Assembly: GCA_009926135.1 (NCBI GenBank)
Contig: RFPL01000014.1
Coordinates: 1 to 64,000, forward strand
DNA from: Sphingomonadaceae bacterium
GTDB lineage: Bacteria; Pseudomonadota; Alphaproteobacteria; Sphingomonadales; Sphingomonadaceae
Reading direction: 5' to 3'
DNA length: 64,000 bases
In this document: one piece after another, positions 8,458-17,476 of the stretch
Layout of the letters: each line of letters starts with the position of its first letter
Numbering within the stretch: the stretch's first letter is position 1
Notes under the pieces: generated by a model
What the model was told of the DNA's origin: nothing
Seen by the model: only the letters and a program-made list of their open reading frames with translations
Database searches by the model: none
Made by a program: the position numbers and the translations under genes

Positions 8458-8886
8458 ATGGAGGGGGTCTGGATCGATCTGGCAAAGTTCGGGGTCTCGC
8501 TAGTGGCCATTCTCGGCCTCGCTGGGTTGGCCCGGTGGATGGACCTCGGAGGCGACCTGCGCATTCGTTCGGTCGAACAGGCCCGCTTCCTCGCGAACGC
8601 GGCTTTCGAGGGGTTTGAACCAGTGGACATTGCGCTCGACCGGGCCGGGATTGGCGCCTTGCTGCGTGATGCCGGAGGGCGCCAGATGGTGCTCCGCCGT
8701 CATGGCGCGGCCTGGGTCGCCCGCCTGCTCGACGAGCGCACCGAGGCACAGCTCGACCGCGACTTCCTGACCATCGGCACGGGCGAGAGCACCTTTGGCA
8801 CGGTAACGCTGCACCTTGGCGAAGCCGCCGGGGTCTGGGCAGCGGGTCTGCGTCGACTGCCCCAAACGGGAGCCAAGCATGCCTAA
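8458..8886 (+). CDS. Small membrane-anchored protein of unknown function
   Basis: A 142-residue protein that I do not recognise. An N-terminal hydrophobic helix (about residues 9-26, FGVSLVAILGLAGLARW) is followed by a soluble domain of about 110 residues without cysteine or an obvious catalytic motif. It starts 6 bases after the phosphatase-like gene stops, and its end overlaps the start of the sterol-desaturase gene by 8 bases. This points to cotranscription and translational coupling with that enzyme. It could be an accessory or regulatory subunit, but that is inference from position only. Confidence 0.7.
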   Translation: MEGVWIDLAKFGVSLVAILGLAGLARWMDLGGDLRIRSVEQARFLANAAFEGFEPVDIALDRAGIGALLRDAGGRQMVLRRHGAAWVARLLDERTEAQLDRDFLTIGTGESTFGTVTLHLGEAAGVWAAGLRRLPQTGAKHA

Positions 8887-9778
8887 GCTGCCCAATCCGG
8901 TCGACTTTGCCGTGCCCTTCTTCATCCTGCTGATCGTGATCGAGATGGTCTGGGCCCGGCGCATTGCGCCCGAGAAATACGAGCCGCGCGACACGCTGGT
9001 CTCGCTCGCCTTCGGGCTGGGCAGCACGGTGGCAGGGCTGCTGTTCGGCGGCGCGATCTATGGCCTGATGCTGTGGCTGTGGGAGCACCGGATCACGACC
9101 GTGCCCTGGACCTGGTGGGCATGGGCGCTCTGCTTCGTGCTGGATGACCTGCTCTATTACCTGTTCCACCGCAGCGCTCACCGGGTGCGCTGGTTCTGGG
9201 CGAGCCACGTCAACCACCACTCGAGCCAGCACTACAACCTGTCCACCGCGCTGCGGCAGACCTGGACCGGTTGGCTGGCCATGTCCTTCGTGTTCAAGCT
9301 GCCATTGGCCGCCGCCGGCTTTCATCCGGCAATGATCCTGTTCTGCGGCGGTGTGAACCTGATCTACCAATTCTGGATTCATACCGAAGCGATACAGCGC
9401 TTCCCGCGCTGGTTCGAGGCGGTGATGAACACGCCCAGCCACCACCGGGTCCATCACGCCACCAACCCGCGCTACCTGGATTCCAATTATGCCGGGGTTT
9501 TCATCGTCTGGGACCGGATGTTTGGCACCTTCGTATCCGAAGTGGATGATGAGCCCATCCGTTACGGGATTGTCAGGCAACTCGGTACTTTCAACCTGCT
9601 TTATGCCGTGTTCCACGAATGGATCGGCATGGTCAGGGACGTCTGGAGCGCGCCGTGGCGGCACAAGCTGTCCTATCTATGGCGCCCACCCGGTTGGACG
9701 CATGATGGCAGCCGAGACACCTCGGACACGATCCGCGCACGCTGGCAGGCCCGCCAGATGGCCGAGCCCGCGGAATAG
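8879..9778 (+). CDS. Sterol desaturase / fatty acid hydroxylase family protein
   Basis: A 299-residue integral membrane di-iron enzyme. The histidine clusters that bind the two irons are present: HRSAH at 97-101 (HX3H), HVNHH at 110-114 (HX2HH) and a third HRVHH near residue 190. About four hydrophobic helices surround them. The family hydroxylates or desaturates sterols, carotenoids, fatty acids or sphingoid bases; the substrate here cannot be assigned. The ATG at 8879 overlaps the previous gene by 8 bases. It lies 58 bases before the GMC oxidoreductase gene, which could act on an alcohol product. Confidence 0.88.
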   Translation: MPKLPNPVDFAVPFFILLIVIEMVWARRIAPEKYEPRDTLVSLAFGLGSTVAGLLFGGAIYGLMLWLWEHRITTVPWTWWAWALCFVLDDLLYYLFHRSAHRVRWFWASHVNHHSSQHYNLSTALRQTWTGWLAMSFVFKLPLAAAGFHPAMILFCGGVNLIYQFWIHTEAIQRFPRWFEAVMNTPSHHRVHHATNPRYLDSNYAGVFIVWDRMFGTFVSEVDDEPIRYGIVRQLGTFNLLYAVFHEWIGMVRDVWSAPWRHKLSYLWRPPGWTHDGSRDTSDTIRARWQARQMAEPAE

Positions 9779-9790
9779 GATTGCAGGTAT

Positions 9791-9806
9791 TTAACCGGTC
9801 GCTTAA
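9791..9806. promoter_or_regulatory. TTAACCG-type direct-repeat element before the GMC gene
   Basis: Two TTAA half-sites separated by 8 bases, with flanking CCG. A near-identical 16-base element precedes sucC at 53421-53436. The spacing is one base longer than the CtrA consensus TTAA-N7-TTAA, so assignment to CtrA is doubtful. Confidence 0.3.
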
Positions 9807-9836
9807 CGCTCTCACACAAAGTGGAGAGAGCCTGAC

Positions 9837-11414
9837 ATGGACCAGTTCGATATCATCGTGATCGGTGGCGGCAGCGCCGGCAGTGCCGTGGCCGGGCGGC
9901 TGTCGGAAGACGGCAAGCGGCGCGTTTGCCTGTTGGAGGCCGGGCCGGACAATGACTCGATCCAGGTCAAGACCCCGGGCTTCATGCCCTTCATTCCCGA
10001 AAAGTCGAACTGGCGTTTCGATACGGTGCCGCAGAAGGGCCTGAACGGCCGGATCGGCTACCAGCCGCGCGGTCGCGGCCTGGGCGGGTCGAGTGCGATC
10101 AATGCCATGGTCTACATCCGCGGCAACCACTTCGATTACGATCAATGGGCCGAGCTTGGCTGCACCGGCTGGAGCCACGCCGACGTCCTCCCCTATTTCC
10201 GGCGTTCCGAAGGCAACGAGCGAGGCGGCAACGAATGGCATGGCGGGGAAGGTCCGCTCAACGTGATGGACCAGCGTTGGCCCAGCCCCGGGAGCGAGGC
10301 CTTTGTGGCCAGTGCCGCCAGCCTCCAGTTGCCCGAGAACGATGACTTCAACGGTGCCCGCCAGGACGGCTTCGGGCTTTACCAGGTCACGCAGAAAGCG
10401 GGCGAGCGCTGGTCGGCAGCGCGCGCCTATCTCACCCCCCGCCCCAACCTGTCGATCCGCACCGGCGCACTGGTCGAGAAGATCGTGATCGAGGACGGCC
10501 GCGCGGTCGGCGTCCAGGCACGCTTCGGCGGCAAGCGCGAAGTGATCCGGGCAAGCGGCGGCGTGGTGCTATCGGCTGGGGCCTTTGGCAGCCCGCAGGT
10601 GCTGATGCTGTCAGGGATCGGCCCAGCGGCGCACCTTGCGGACAAGGGCATCTCCGTGTTGCTCGACAAGGCGGCGGTGGGCGAGGACCTGCAGGACCAC
10701 ATCGATTTCGTCGCCAGCTGGGAAACTGGCTCGCTCGACTTCATTGGCAACAGCCTGTCCGGAACCTGGAAAATGGCGAAGGCCGTGATCGAGCATCGCC
10801 TGAAGCGTACCGGCATCATGACTACCTGCTTCGCTGAGGCGGGCGGCTTCTGGCGCACCAACCCGGACCTGCCCGCGCCCGACATCCAGTATCACTTCGT
10901 ACCTGCCATGCTCGAGGACCACGGCCGGACCAAGGTCAAGGGCCACGGCTTCTCGATCCATGCCTGCGTGCTGCGTCCGGAAAGCCGGGGCACCGTGCGC
11001 CTGGCTTCGTCCGACCCGGCCGCCGCGCCGGCAATCGATCCTAACTTCCTCGATCAACCGCACGACATCGCCACGCTGCGCGCCGGGGTGCGACTGATGT
11101 ACCGCATCGCTGAAACTGGGGCGCTGGGCGCCTATGGCGGCACCCCGCGCCAACCAGTCGACCTGGCGGATGATGACGCCCTCGACGCCCTGATCCGGAG
11201 CCGCGCCGACACGGTCTACCACCCGGTCGGGACCTGCCGGATGGGCGGCGATGCTGACAGCGTGGTCGATCCGGCGCTAAAGCTGCGCGGGATTGATGGA
11301 CTCTGGGTGGCCGATGCCTCGATCATGCCGCGCCTGGTCTCGGGCAATACCAACGCACCCTCGATCATGATCGGCGAGCGCGCGGCCGACTTCATCAAGG
11401 CCGCACTACACTGA
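9837..11414 (+). CDS. GMC-family FAD-dependent oxidoreductase (choline/alcohol dehydrogenase type)
   Basis: A 525-residue flavoprotein that oxidises an alcohol. The FAD dinucleotide motif GGGSAG is at residues 10-15. The GMC signature 1 ([14 protein letters not shown]) lies near residue 80 and signature 2 ([15 protein letters not shown]) near 248. The C-terminal catalytic region reads [10 protein letters not shown], with the His, and closes with [18 protein letters not shown]. Overall it resembles BetA/AlkJ-type dehydrogenases; the substrate is unknown. GGAGAG is 8-10 bases before the ATG. A hairpin at 11430-11455 ends the transcript opposite the TonB-dependent receptor. Confidence 0.92.
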   Translation: MDQFDIIVIGGGSAGSAVAGRLSEDGKRRVCLLEAGPDNDSIQVKTPGFMPFIPEKSNWRFDTVPQKGLNGRIGYQPRGRGLGGSSAINAMVYIRGNHFDYDQWAELGCTGWSHADVLPYFRRSEGNERGGNEWHGGEGPLNVMDQRWPSPGSEAFVASAASLQLPENDDFNGARQDGFGLYQVTQKAGERWSAARAYLTPRPNLSIRTGALVEKIVIEDGRAVGVQARFGGKREVIRASGGVVLSAGAFGSPQVLMLSGIGPAAHLADKGISVLLDKAAVGEDLQDHIDFVASWETGSLDFIGNSLSGTWKMAKAVIEHRLKRTGIMTTCFAEAGGFWRTNPDLPAPDIQYHFVPAMLEDHGRTKVKGHGFSIHACVLRPESRGTVRLASSDPAAAPAIDPNFLDQPHDIATLRAGVRLMYRIAETGALGAYGGTPRQPVDLADDDALDALIRSRADTVYHPVGTCRMGGDADSVVDPALKLRGIDGLWVADASIMPRLVSGNTNAPSIMIGERAADFIKAALH

Positions 11415-11429
11415 CCCAAACAGAAAAGA

Positions 11430-11455
11430 GGCCCGGCTGCTGGTGCAACCGGGCC
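11430..11455. terminator. Hairpin between convergent GMC and TonB-receptor genes
   Basis: Seven-bp GC-rich stem (11430-11436 with 11449-11455), flanked by AAAAGA on the left and CCTTCTTC on the right. It can terminate in both directions. Confidence 0.6.
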
Positions 11456-11478
11456 CCTTCTTCAGTTTGGCGCGCAGA

Positions 11479-13902
11479 TCAGAAATTCTGACGAACCGTC
11501 AGGCCGTATTTGCGCGGACTGCCGACGTTGTAGCCGATCCGGGCCCGGCCACCACGTTCGCGGTCAAGCGAAAGCAGCGGGGTCTCGTTGAACAGGTTGT
11601 TCACGTAGAGCGAGATTGCCGTGCCGCTGTCCCACTCCAGCCCGGTCGAAAGATTGACCAGGTTGTAGCTGGGCAGGAGATAGCTGCCGAAGCTGTAGCT
11701 GCCGCTGCCAAAGGCCGAATTGACCGGGTTGAAGAACAGCGAGTTGCTGAAGGTGCCCGAACCCGCCTCCTGGTCACCCGGCTGGGTGTAGCGGTTGCCG
11801 ACGTGCTGGAAGCTGGCGTTGAACGACCAGTCGAGCCCGTCGCTCACTTCCGTCACGTAGCTGGCATTGGCCGCGATCTGGAACTTCGGCACGGTCGGCA
11901 GGCGGTTGCCATCGCGCATCCCGGCGATAACCGCGCCGCCAGCATCGACGACCGAGCTGTCGAACTTCGAATCGGTCACGCTGCCATTCAGCGAGAATTC
12001 GAAGCCCGGGGTCGGCTTGATGCCGATCTCGACCTCGACGCCCGCGCTGTGGGCCTTGGGCACATTGAAGACGACGCGCGACGAGCACGAACCCGCGTCC
12101 GCCGTGACCTGCAGGTTGCGGATGTCATTGTAGAACACCGCAGCATTGAGCGTGATGCCGTTGGTCGAGGCCTTGACCCCGGCCTCATAGTTCCACAGCG
12201 TTTCGTCCTTGTAGTTGGGACGCCCGCCATAGGTGCGCGCATCCGGACCGGTCGCCCCGCCCGAGCAGAGCGGGATGTTGAGCGGATCGTTCACGCCGCC
12301 AAGACGGAAGCCCTTCGAGGCCTGCAGGTTGAGCGAGAGGTCGTCGCTGGCCTTGTACGACAGGATCACGCGCGGGGTGAACCCGTTCGAGCTGGTCTTG
12401 TCGCCCCGGAAGGTATCGCCATTCGCGAAGATGCCGCCCGAGATGAAGTCCCGCGTTTCGCTGAAGTCGTAATAACGACCGCCAGCGGTCAGCTTGAACT
12501 GTCCGAACTCGTAGCTCGCTTCGCCAAACACCGCATACTGCTTGATCTTGTAGGGGATGTCGGCGTTGTAGGGCGAGTTGGCCGGGAAGCCGTTGTACGT
12601 GGCAGAGACCGGCAGACCGCCCGCAGCCGCGTTCAGGAAGATCTGGCTGAAGGCGTCCGAACCCGGGGTCGGCAAGCGCTGGGCATAAGTGCGGTCGACA
12701 TTACTGTAGAAGCCGCCCAGCACCCACTGCAGCGGGCCCTCGCCAGTCGATGCCAGACGCAGCTCCTGGGTCCACTGCTTCAGCTCGGTAGTATCGACCA
12801 GGTTGGAAGGCAGCCTTGCACCGCCGGCAGCGGCAGCGGCAGCACCTGCGAACGAGACATAGACCGACCCGGTCAGTGCCGAGGCATCGCGGCTGACCAG
12901 GATGTCACGGTTGATGTAGCTCGACACGGAAGTGAGCTGGACCGTCTCACCGAGGTCGATGCTGACGTTGAGATCGGCCAGGGTGGTCTTGTCGCGGAAC
13001 TGTTCGCGCAGCTGCAGGTACTGCGTATTCTCCGAGAACACCTGGTTCACGTTGATCAGCGGGTTGTAATAGAGGCTGTAACGCTCGGCGCGGTTGAAAC
13101 CGTTGGCCTTGACGTCCTGATAGATCAGGCGCGGGGTGATCTTGATCCCGTCGGTCGGCTCGAGCAGCAGGCTGATCCGCCCGCCAAACCGCTCACCGTC
13201 GTTGACGTTCTTGCCGCCAGCCGGACCGATCGCATCGATGAACCCGCCGAACTTCTCGCCATAGGCGACCATGCGCAGCGCGGCCTTGTCACCCATCGGC
13301 ACGTTGATTGCGCCCTTGGCGCCATAGCCCATGCTACCGCCCTCAAAGGTGCTGACGCCGGCCTGGACCGTGCCTTCGGTCACGCCTAGCTTCGGCTGGT
13401 TGGTGATGTAGCGGACCGTGCCGCCGACCGAGCCCGAGCCGAACAGCGTGCCCTGCGGCCCGCGCAGGGTTTCGACGCGGTTGAGATCAAACAGGTCAAA
13501 ATCGGGCGTGAACAGCGACAGCGAAATTACCGATTCATCGAGATAGACGCCGACCTGCTCCTTCACGCCCGGCTGGTCGCGGACGATCTGGCCGGCCGAC
13601 ACACCGCGGACCGAAACCTGGCTCTGGCCGGGCCCAAGGTTCTGCACGGTCAGGCCGGCAACGTTGCGAGCAATATCTTCGATGTTGGTAGCGCCGGTCT
13701 TCTGAATATCAGCCGCAGTCACTGCGGCGATCGAGAATGGCACGTCCTGGATGGTTTCGTTGCGCTTGGTCGCGGTCACGACGATCTCGTTGCCGTCGAT
13801 GGCCGCATCGGCTTCCTGGGCATGAGCCGGGACGCTGAGCGCCAGCATGGCGGCACCCGCCAGCAGACGATAGACCAGTTGCGTTTCAGGATTTTTCTGC
13901 AT
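11479..13902 (-). CDS. TonB-dependent outer membrane receptor
   Basis: An 807-residue outer membrane barrel with a cleavable signal peptide (ends AHAQ). A TonB box-like NEIVVTATKR lies just after it, followed by a plug domain (DVPFSIAAVTA, VSVRGVSAG, RVETLRGPQGTLFGSGSVGGTVRYIT) and a C-terminal barrel ending in aromatic Phe (LTVRQNF). The ligand cannot be assigned; it could be a siderophore, vitamin or complex organic compound. GGGAGGAACC precedes the ATG at 13902, which decides this start. It would be energised by TonB/ExbB/ExbD at 20-22.6 kb. It is convergent with the GMC gene. The 161 bases upstream (13903-14063) must hold its promoter, but I see no clear operator there. Confidence 0.93.
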   Translation of the reverse strand: MQKNPETQLVYRLLAGAAMLALSVPAHAQEADAAIDGNEIVVTATKRNETIQDVPFSIAAVTAADIQKTGATNIEDIARNVAGLTVQNLGPGQSQVSVRGVSAGQIVRDQPGVKEQVGVYLDESVISLSLFTPDFDLFDLNRVETLRGPQGTLFGSGSVGGTVRYITNQPKLGVTEGTVQAGVSTFEGGSMGYGAKGAINVPMGDKAALRMVAYGEKFGGFIDAIGPAGGKNVNDGERFGGRISLLLEPTDGIKITPRLIYQDVKANGFNRAERYSLYYNPLINVNQVFSENTQYLQLREQFRDKTTLADLNVSIDLGETVQLTSVSSYINRDILVSRDASALTGSVYVSFAGAAAAAAGGARLPSNLVDTTELKQWTQELRLASTGEGPLQWVLGGFYSNVDRTYAQRLPTPGSDAFSQIFLNAAAGGLPVSATYNGFPANSPYNADIPYKIKQYAVFGEASYEFGQFKLTAGGRYYDFSETRDFISGGIFANGDTFRGDKTSSNGFTPRVILSYKASDDLSLNLQASKGFRLGGVNDPLNIPLCSGGATGPDARTYGGRPNYKDETLWNYEAGVKASTNGITLNAAVFYNDIRNLQVTADAGSCSSRVVFNVPKAHSAGVEVEIGIKPTPGFEFSLNGSVTDSKFDSSVVDAGGAVIAGMRDGNRLPTVPKFQIAANASYVTEVSDGLDWSFNASFQHVGNRYTQPGDQEAGSGTFSNSLFFNPVNSAFGSGSYSFGSYLLPSYNLVNLSTGLEWDSGTAISLYVNNLFNETPLLSLDRERGGRARIGYNVGSPRKYGLTVRQNF

Positions 13903-14063
13903 GGTTCCTCCCTTGGATCTGCCGGGAATTCCGGCTTGCAATCCCTGGAAGCAGATTGCTGGACCCGCGCAGTGCGAGAGGCAAGGCTATGCTATTGCCA
14001 GCGATTCAGTTGGTTGCGGCCTGTCGCAAAAAGGTCACATTAGTAACCGGATTCAATTTCCGA

Positions 14064-14846
14064 TCAGTGGTGGCAGGCCAGCGCTTCAACCACATCATCC
14101 AGCCGGGCCGGATCGCCCAGGGCCAGAACGTGCCCTGACGAAGCAGCATGCAGCGGCTCGCCGTTCCAATCACACATGGTCCCGCCCGCACCTTCAACCA
14201 CCGGAACCAGTGCGGCGTAGTCATGCAGCTTGAGATTTGCCTCGCAGACAACATCGAGATGGCCAGAGGCGAGCAGCGCATAGTTGTAGCAGTCACCGCC
14301 CATTACCATCCGGCGGTGATCGGTCTTGGCGGCCAGGCCCATGAAGTGTTCGCCGTCATGATCGTCGAAATAGTGCGGACCGGTCGTGGCCAGCGTCGCA
14401 TCGCTGAGTTCGCGGCAAAGCCGGGTCCGGGCCGGCTGACCATTGAGCAGGGTTGGTTGTCCGGTCGCACCGATCCAGCGTTCGTCGAGGACCGGCTGGT
14501 CGATTACGCCAAGCACCGGCCAGCCATCGACCACCAACGCAATCAAGGTGCCGAAGATCGGGCGGCCAATCAGGAACGATGCCGTTCCGTCGATCGGGTC
14601 GAGCACCCAGGTGCGGTTCGAAGACCCGGTCTCAGCCCCAAGCTCCTCGCCATGGATCGCATCGCGCGGACATTCCGCCTTCAGGATCCGCCGCATGGCC
14701 TCTTCGGCCGCGCGGTCGGCCAGGGTTACGGGCGTCGCATCGGCCTTGCGCTCGCTGGCCAAGCCGGCGCGGTAATGGGGCAGGATCGCGCTGCGCGCCG
14801 CGTCGGCCAGACGATGGGCCAGGGCGATGTCAGCGCTGAGATTCAT
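14064..14846 (-). CDS. hisN: Histidinol-phosphatase of the inositol monophosphatase family
   Basis: A 260-residue Mg-dependent phosphatase. The metal-binding motif WVLDPIDGTASF lies near residue 80, GEELG upstream of it, and LKLHDYAALVPVVEGAGG near 215, all typical of HisN (the last step before histidinol dehydrogenase). The related SuhB/inositol phosphatase and CysQ assignments are less likely because of the HDYAALVP form of the last motif. The ATG at 14844-14846 overlaps the prs stop by one base (TGATG), so coupling with prs is likely. That pairing makes sense because PRPP is the starting substrate of histidine synthesis. Confidence 0.82.
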   Translation of the reverse strand: MNLSADIALAHRLADAARSAILPHYRAGLASERKADATPVTLADRAAEEAMRRILKAECPRDAIHGEELGAETGSSNRTWVLDPIDGTASFLIGRPIFGTLIALVVDGWPVLGVIDQPVLDERWIGATGQPTLLNGQPARTRLCRELSDATLATTGPHYFDDHDGEHFMGLAAKTDHRRMVMGGDCYNYALLASGHLDVVCEANLKLHDYAALVPVVEGAGGTMCDWNGEPLHAASSGHVLALGDPARLDDVVEALACHH

Positions 14847-15781
14847 CAGTCGAACAGGCTCGATACCGAGCTTTCATCGGCAATCCGGCGGATTGCCTCG
14901 CCAATCAACGGAGCTATCGGCAGGGTGCGGATCTTGGGGCTGTCCTTGGTCGCCTCGGTCGGCTGGATCGAGTCCGTGATCACCAGTTCCTTCAGCGCGG
15001 AATTGGTAACCCGCTCTACCGCCTTGCCCGAGAGTACGCCGTGGGTCAGATAGGCCGTCACGCTGTTGGCGCCCGCCTCCATCAGCGCAGCGGCGGCATT
15101 GCATAGGGTGCCGCCGGAATCGATGATGTCGTCGATCAGGATGCAATCCCAGCCCTTCACATCACCGATGATGTTCATCACCTCGGACGAACCTGGCTTG
15201 TCGCGGCGCTTGTCGACGATCGACAGCGGCGCATCGTTGATCCGCTTGGCCAGCGCGCGGGCGCGAACCACGCCGCCCACGTCGGGCGAGACGACCATCA
15301 GGTTCTGGCCGCCGGTCCGCTCGAGGATATCTGCCGCCATGACCGGGGCGCCATAGAGGTTGTCGGTCGGAATATCGAAGAAGCCCTGGATCTGGCCAGC
15401 GTGGAGATCGACCGCCAGGACGCGGTCGGCCCCAGCGGTGGTGATCAGGTTGGCGACCAGCTTGGCCGAGATCGGGGTGCGCGGGCCGGGTTTCCGGTCC
15501 TGGCGGGCATAGCCGAAGTAGGGCAGCACTGCCGTGATCCGCTTGGCCGAGGCGCGGCGCAGCGCATCGATACAGATCAGCAGTTCCATCAGGTTGTCGT
15601 TGGCCGGAAAACTGGTCGACTGGACGACAAAGACGTCCTCGCCGCGCACGTTTTCATGGATTTCGACGAAGACTTCCTCGTCAGCGAAGCGCCGCACCGA
15701 AGCGTCGGTCAGCTCCAGATCGAGATAGGCAGCGATATCCCGCGCCAGTGGCAGGTTGGAATTGCCGGCCATCAGTTTCAT
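14846..15781 (-). CDS. prs: Ribose-phosphate pyrophosphokinase
   Basis: This 311-residue cytosolic enzyme makes PRPP from ribose 5-phosphate and ATP for nucleotide, histidine and tryptophan synthesis. FGYARQDRK (ATP site), [17 protein letters not shown], and the PRPP-binding loop [11 protein letters not shown] near residues 214-224 are all present. GGGGAAGG lies 7 bases before the ATG at 15781. The downstream hisN overlaps its stop. glpX lies 112 bases upstream on the same strand. Confidence 0.96.
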   Translation of the reverse strand: MKLMAGNSNLPLARDIAAYLDLELTDASVRRFADEEVFVEIHENVRGEDVFVVQSTSFPANDNLMELLICIDALRRASAKRITAVLPYFGYARQDRKPGPRTPISAKLVANLITTAGADRVLAVDLHAGQIQGFFDIPTDNLYGAPVMAADILERTGGQNLMVVSPDVGGVVRARALAKRINDAPLSIVDKRRDKPGSSEVMNIIGDVKGWDCILIDDIIDSGGTLCNAAAALMEAGANSVTAYLTHGVLSGKAVERVTNSALKELVITDSIQPTEATKDSPKIRTLPIAPLIGEAIRRIADESSVSSLFD

Positions 15782-15893
15782 TGCGCTGCCTTCCCCGTGA
15801 GTCTGACCCCACGGGAGCCTCTAATCAGGGAGTGGCGGATTGCAAGGCAGTCCACCGGGAGAGCCGTGGATTAGCGCGCCCGAAGGGCGGGGA

Positions 15894-16874
15894 TCAGCGC
15901 GTCTTGCGGTGCTCACCCCGGACCCAGCGGACCGTGCCGGAGCTGGCGCGCATCACCACGCTCTCGGTGGTCATGGTGCCATCCTTGCGGCGCTTCACGC
16001 CAGCGAGCAGCGACCCGTCAGTCACGCCGGTCGCGGCAAAGATGCAATCGCCCTTGGCCAGCTCGTCGCGCGTGTAGATCTTGTTGAGGTCCTCGATGCC
16101 CCACTTGCGGGCGCGGGCGCGTTCATCGTCATTGCGGAACAGCAGGCGGCCGTTGAACTGCCCGCCAACGCAGCGCAGCGCAGCTGCAGCCAGCACGCCT
16201 TCGGGTGCGCCGCCAGAGCCCATGTACATATCGATCGTGGTGTCCTCGTTCGTCACCGCGATCACGCCGGCGACGTCACCATCGCCGATCAGCACCACAC
16301 CGCAACCCAGGCCGCGCAGTTCGGCGATCAGGTCGGCATGGCGGGGCCGGTCAAGAACGCAGACGATGATGTCACCTGGCTCGACGCCCTTGGCGGCGGC
16401 CACGGCCTTGACGTTCTCGGTCGGGGTCTTGGCCAGGTCGATGATCCCGTCGGGATAGCCCGGGCCAACCGCCAGCTTGTCCATGTAGACATCCGGCGCG
16501 TTCAGCAGGTTGCCCTCTTCGGCGCAGGCCAGCACGGCCAGCGCGTTTGGCCCGGCCTTGGCCGTGATCGTGGTGCCTTCGAGCGGATCGAGCGCAATGT
16601 CGATCTTGGGGCCGGTCCCCTGGGCGCCGCCGACTTTCTCACCGATATAGAGCATTGGCGCTTCATCGCGTTCGCCCTCGCCGATCACCACGGTGCCGTC
16701 GATCTCCAGATCGTCGAACGCTTCGCGCATGGCTTCGACTGCGGCTGCGTCAGCTGCCTTCTCGTCACCCCGTCCGACCAGCTTGGAGGCAGCGATCGCC
16801 GCCGCTTCGGTCACGCGGACCATTTCAAGCACTAGAACGCGGTCAAGCACCTTGCTGGCGGTCGGATTGGTCAT
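15894..16874 (-). CDS. glpX: Class II fructose-1,6-bisphosphatase
   Basis: This 326-residue metal-dependent enzyme hydrolyses fructose 1,6-bisphosphate in gluconeogenesis. The family signatures VVIGEGERDEAPML and DIALDPLEGTT are visible, and AAALRCVGGQF lies later. The ATG at 16872-16874 matches the family N-terminus (MTNPTASKVLDR); a longer frame starts 37 codons earlier but is not family-like. In many alphaproteobacteria glpX directly follows hom. Here a gene on the opposite strand (17020-17466) separates them. Confidence 0.94.
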   Translation of the reverse strand: MTNPTASKVLDRVLVLEMVRVTEAAAIAASKLVGRGDEKAADAAAVEAMREAFDDLEIDGTVVIGEGERDEAPMLYIGEKVGGAQGTGPKIDIALDPLEGTTITAKAGPNALAVLACAEEGNLLNAPDVYMDKLAVGPGYPDGIIDLAKTPTENVKAVAAAKGVEPGDIIVCVLDRPRHADLIAELRGLGCGVVLIGDGDVAGVIAVTNEDTTIDMYMGSGGAPEGVLAAAALRCVGGQFNGRLLFRNDDERARARKWGIEDLNKIYTRDELAKGDCIFAATGVTDGSLLAGVKRRKDGTMTTESVVMRASSGTVRWVRGEHRKTR

Positions 16875-17019
16875 GGGCAGATCAAGGTCCCTGGCTGGTA
16901 GTGAGATTGAATACGAATGTAGCGTGGCGCTTAGCGGCCGGCCCCGGCCTTGTCGAGTAATCGGGCAAAGCGGTCCGGGGTTCACCTGCGATTAAGCCCT
17001 GACTGGCTCCTGTCAGGCA

Positions 17020-17466
17020 ATGGAATGGCGGGGTACAATTGTCGGACTGGTCATGGCGCTGACCTCTGTGCCAGTGGCGGCGCAGGCCGACCCCGAACCT
17101 GATCCGCAAGTGGCGGAGCGTGTGGCAGCGGCACGCGCCCGGCTCAGCGTCGAGACGGTCCAGGACCGCTGCCGGGCGGCGCGCAAGACCGGCGAGATCG
17201 TGGTCTGCGTCGACCGAGGCGAGGATCTGCGCGTGCCTTCGACCGCAGAGAGCGATCCGTCCTCGTTGGCAGCGCGCCACGCGCTCAACAACGGCATTCC
17301 CCGCGCGCCCCAGCTTGATCGCGGTTCTTGCAAGGGCCAGCCCGGTTGCATGGTCGGCGGATGGGCCCCGCCGCCGATCTACGTGATCGATCCGGCGGCC
17401 ATTCCCGAAGCACCCGAAGGATCAGACGCGGACCGGATTGCCAAGGGCGAAATGCCAGACCGCTGA
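17020..17466 (+). CDS. Small secreted protein of unknown function
   Basis: A 148-residue protein with a signal peptide (about residues 1-21, VGLVMALTSVPVAAQA) and a Pro/Ala-rich mature part. It has four cysteines: DRCRAA, IVVCVD, GSCKGQ and PGCMVG. A segment like 'CRAARKTGEIVVC' recurs in sphingomonad secreted proteins of unknown function. The start at 17020 is preceded by AGG, but this lies inside a 6-bp hairpin (16998-17003 with 17012-17017), which might limit translation. It sits between hom and glpX on the opposite strand, convergent with hom (10 bases between stops). Confidence 0.65.
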   Translation: MEWRGTIVGLVMALTSVPVAAQADPEPDPQVAERVAAARARLSVETVQDRCRAARKTGEIVVCVDRGEDLRVPSTAESDPSSLAARHALNNGIPRAPQLDRGSCKGQPGCMVGGWAPPPIYVIDPAAIPEAPEGSDADRIAKGEMPDR

Positions 17467-17476
17467 GCGCGTCGGC

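Noticed and set aside
11443..13389. Open frame of 648 codons on the plus strand opposite the TonB receptor
   Set aside because: It is the antisense shadow of a GC-rich gene. The minus-strand frame has a signal peptide, TonB box, plug and barrel; the plus-strand product has no recognisable domain or ribosome site.
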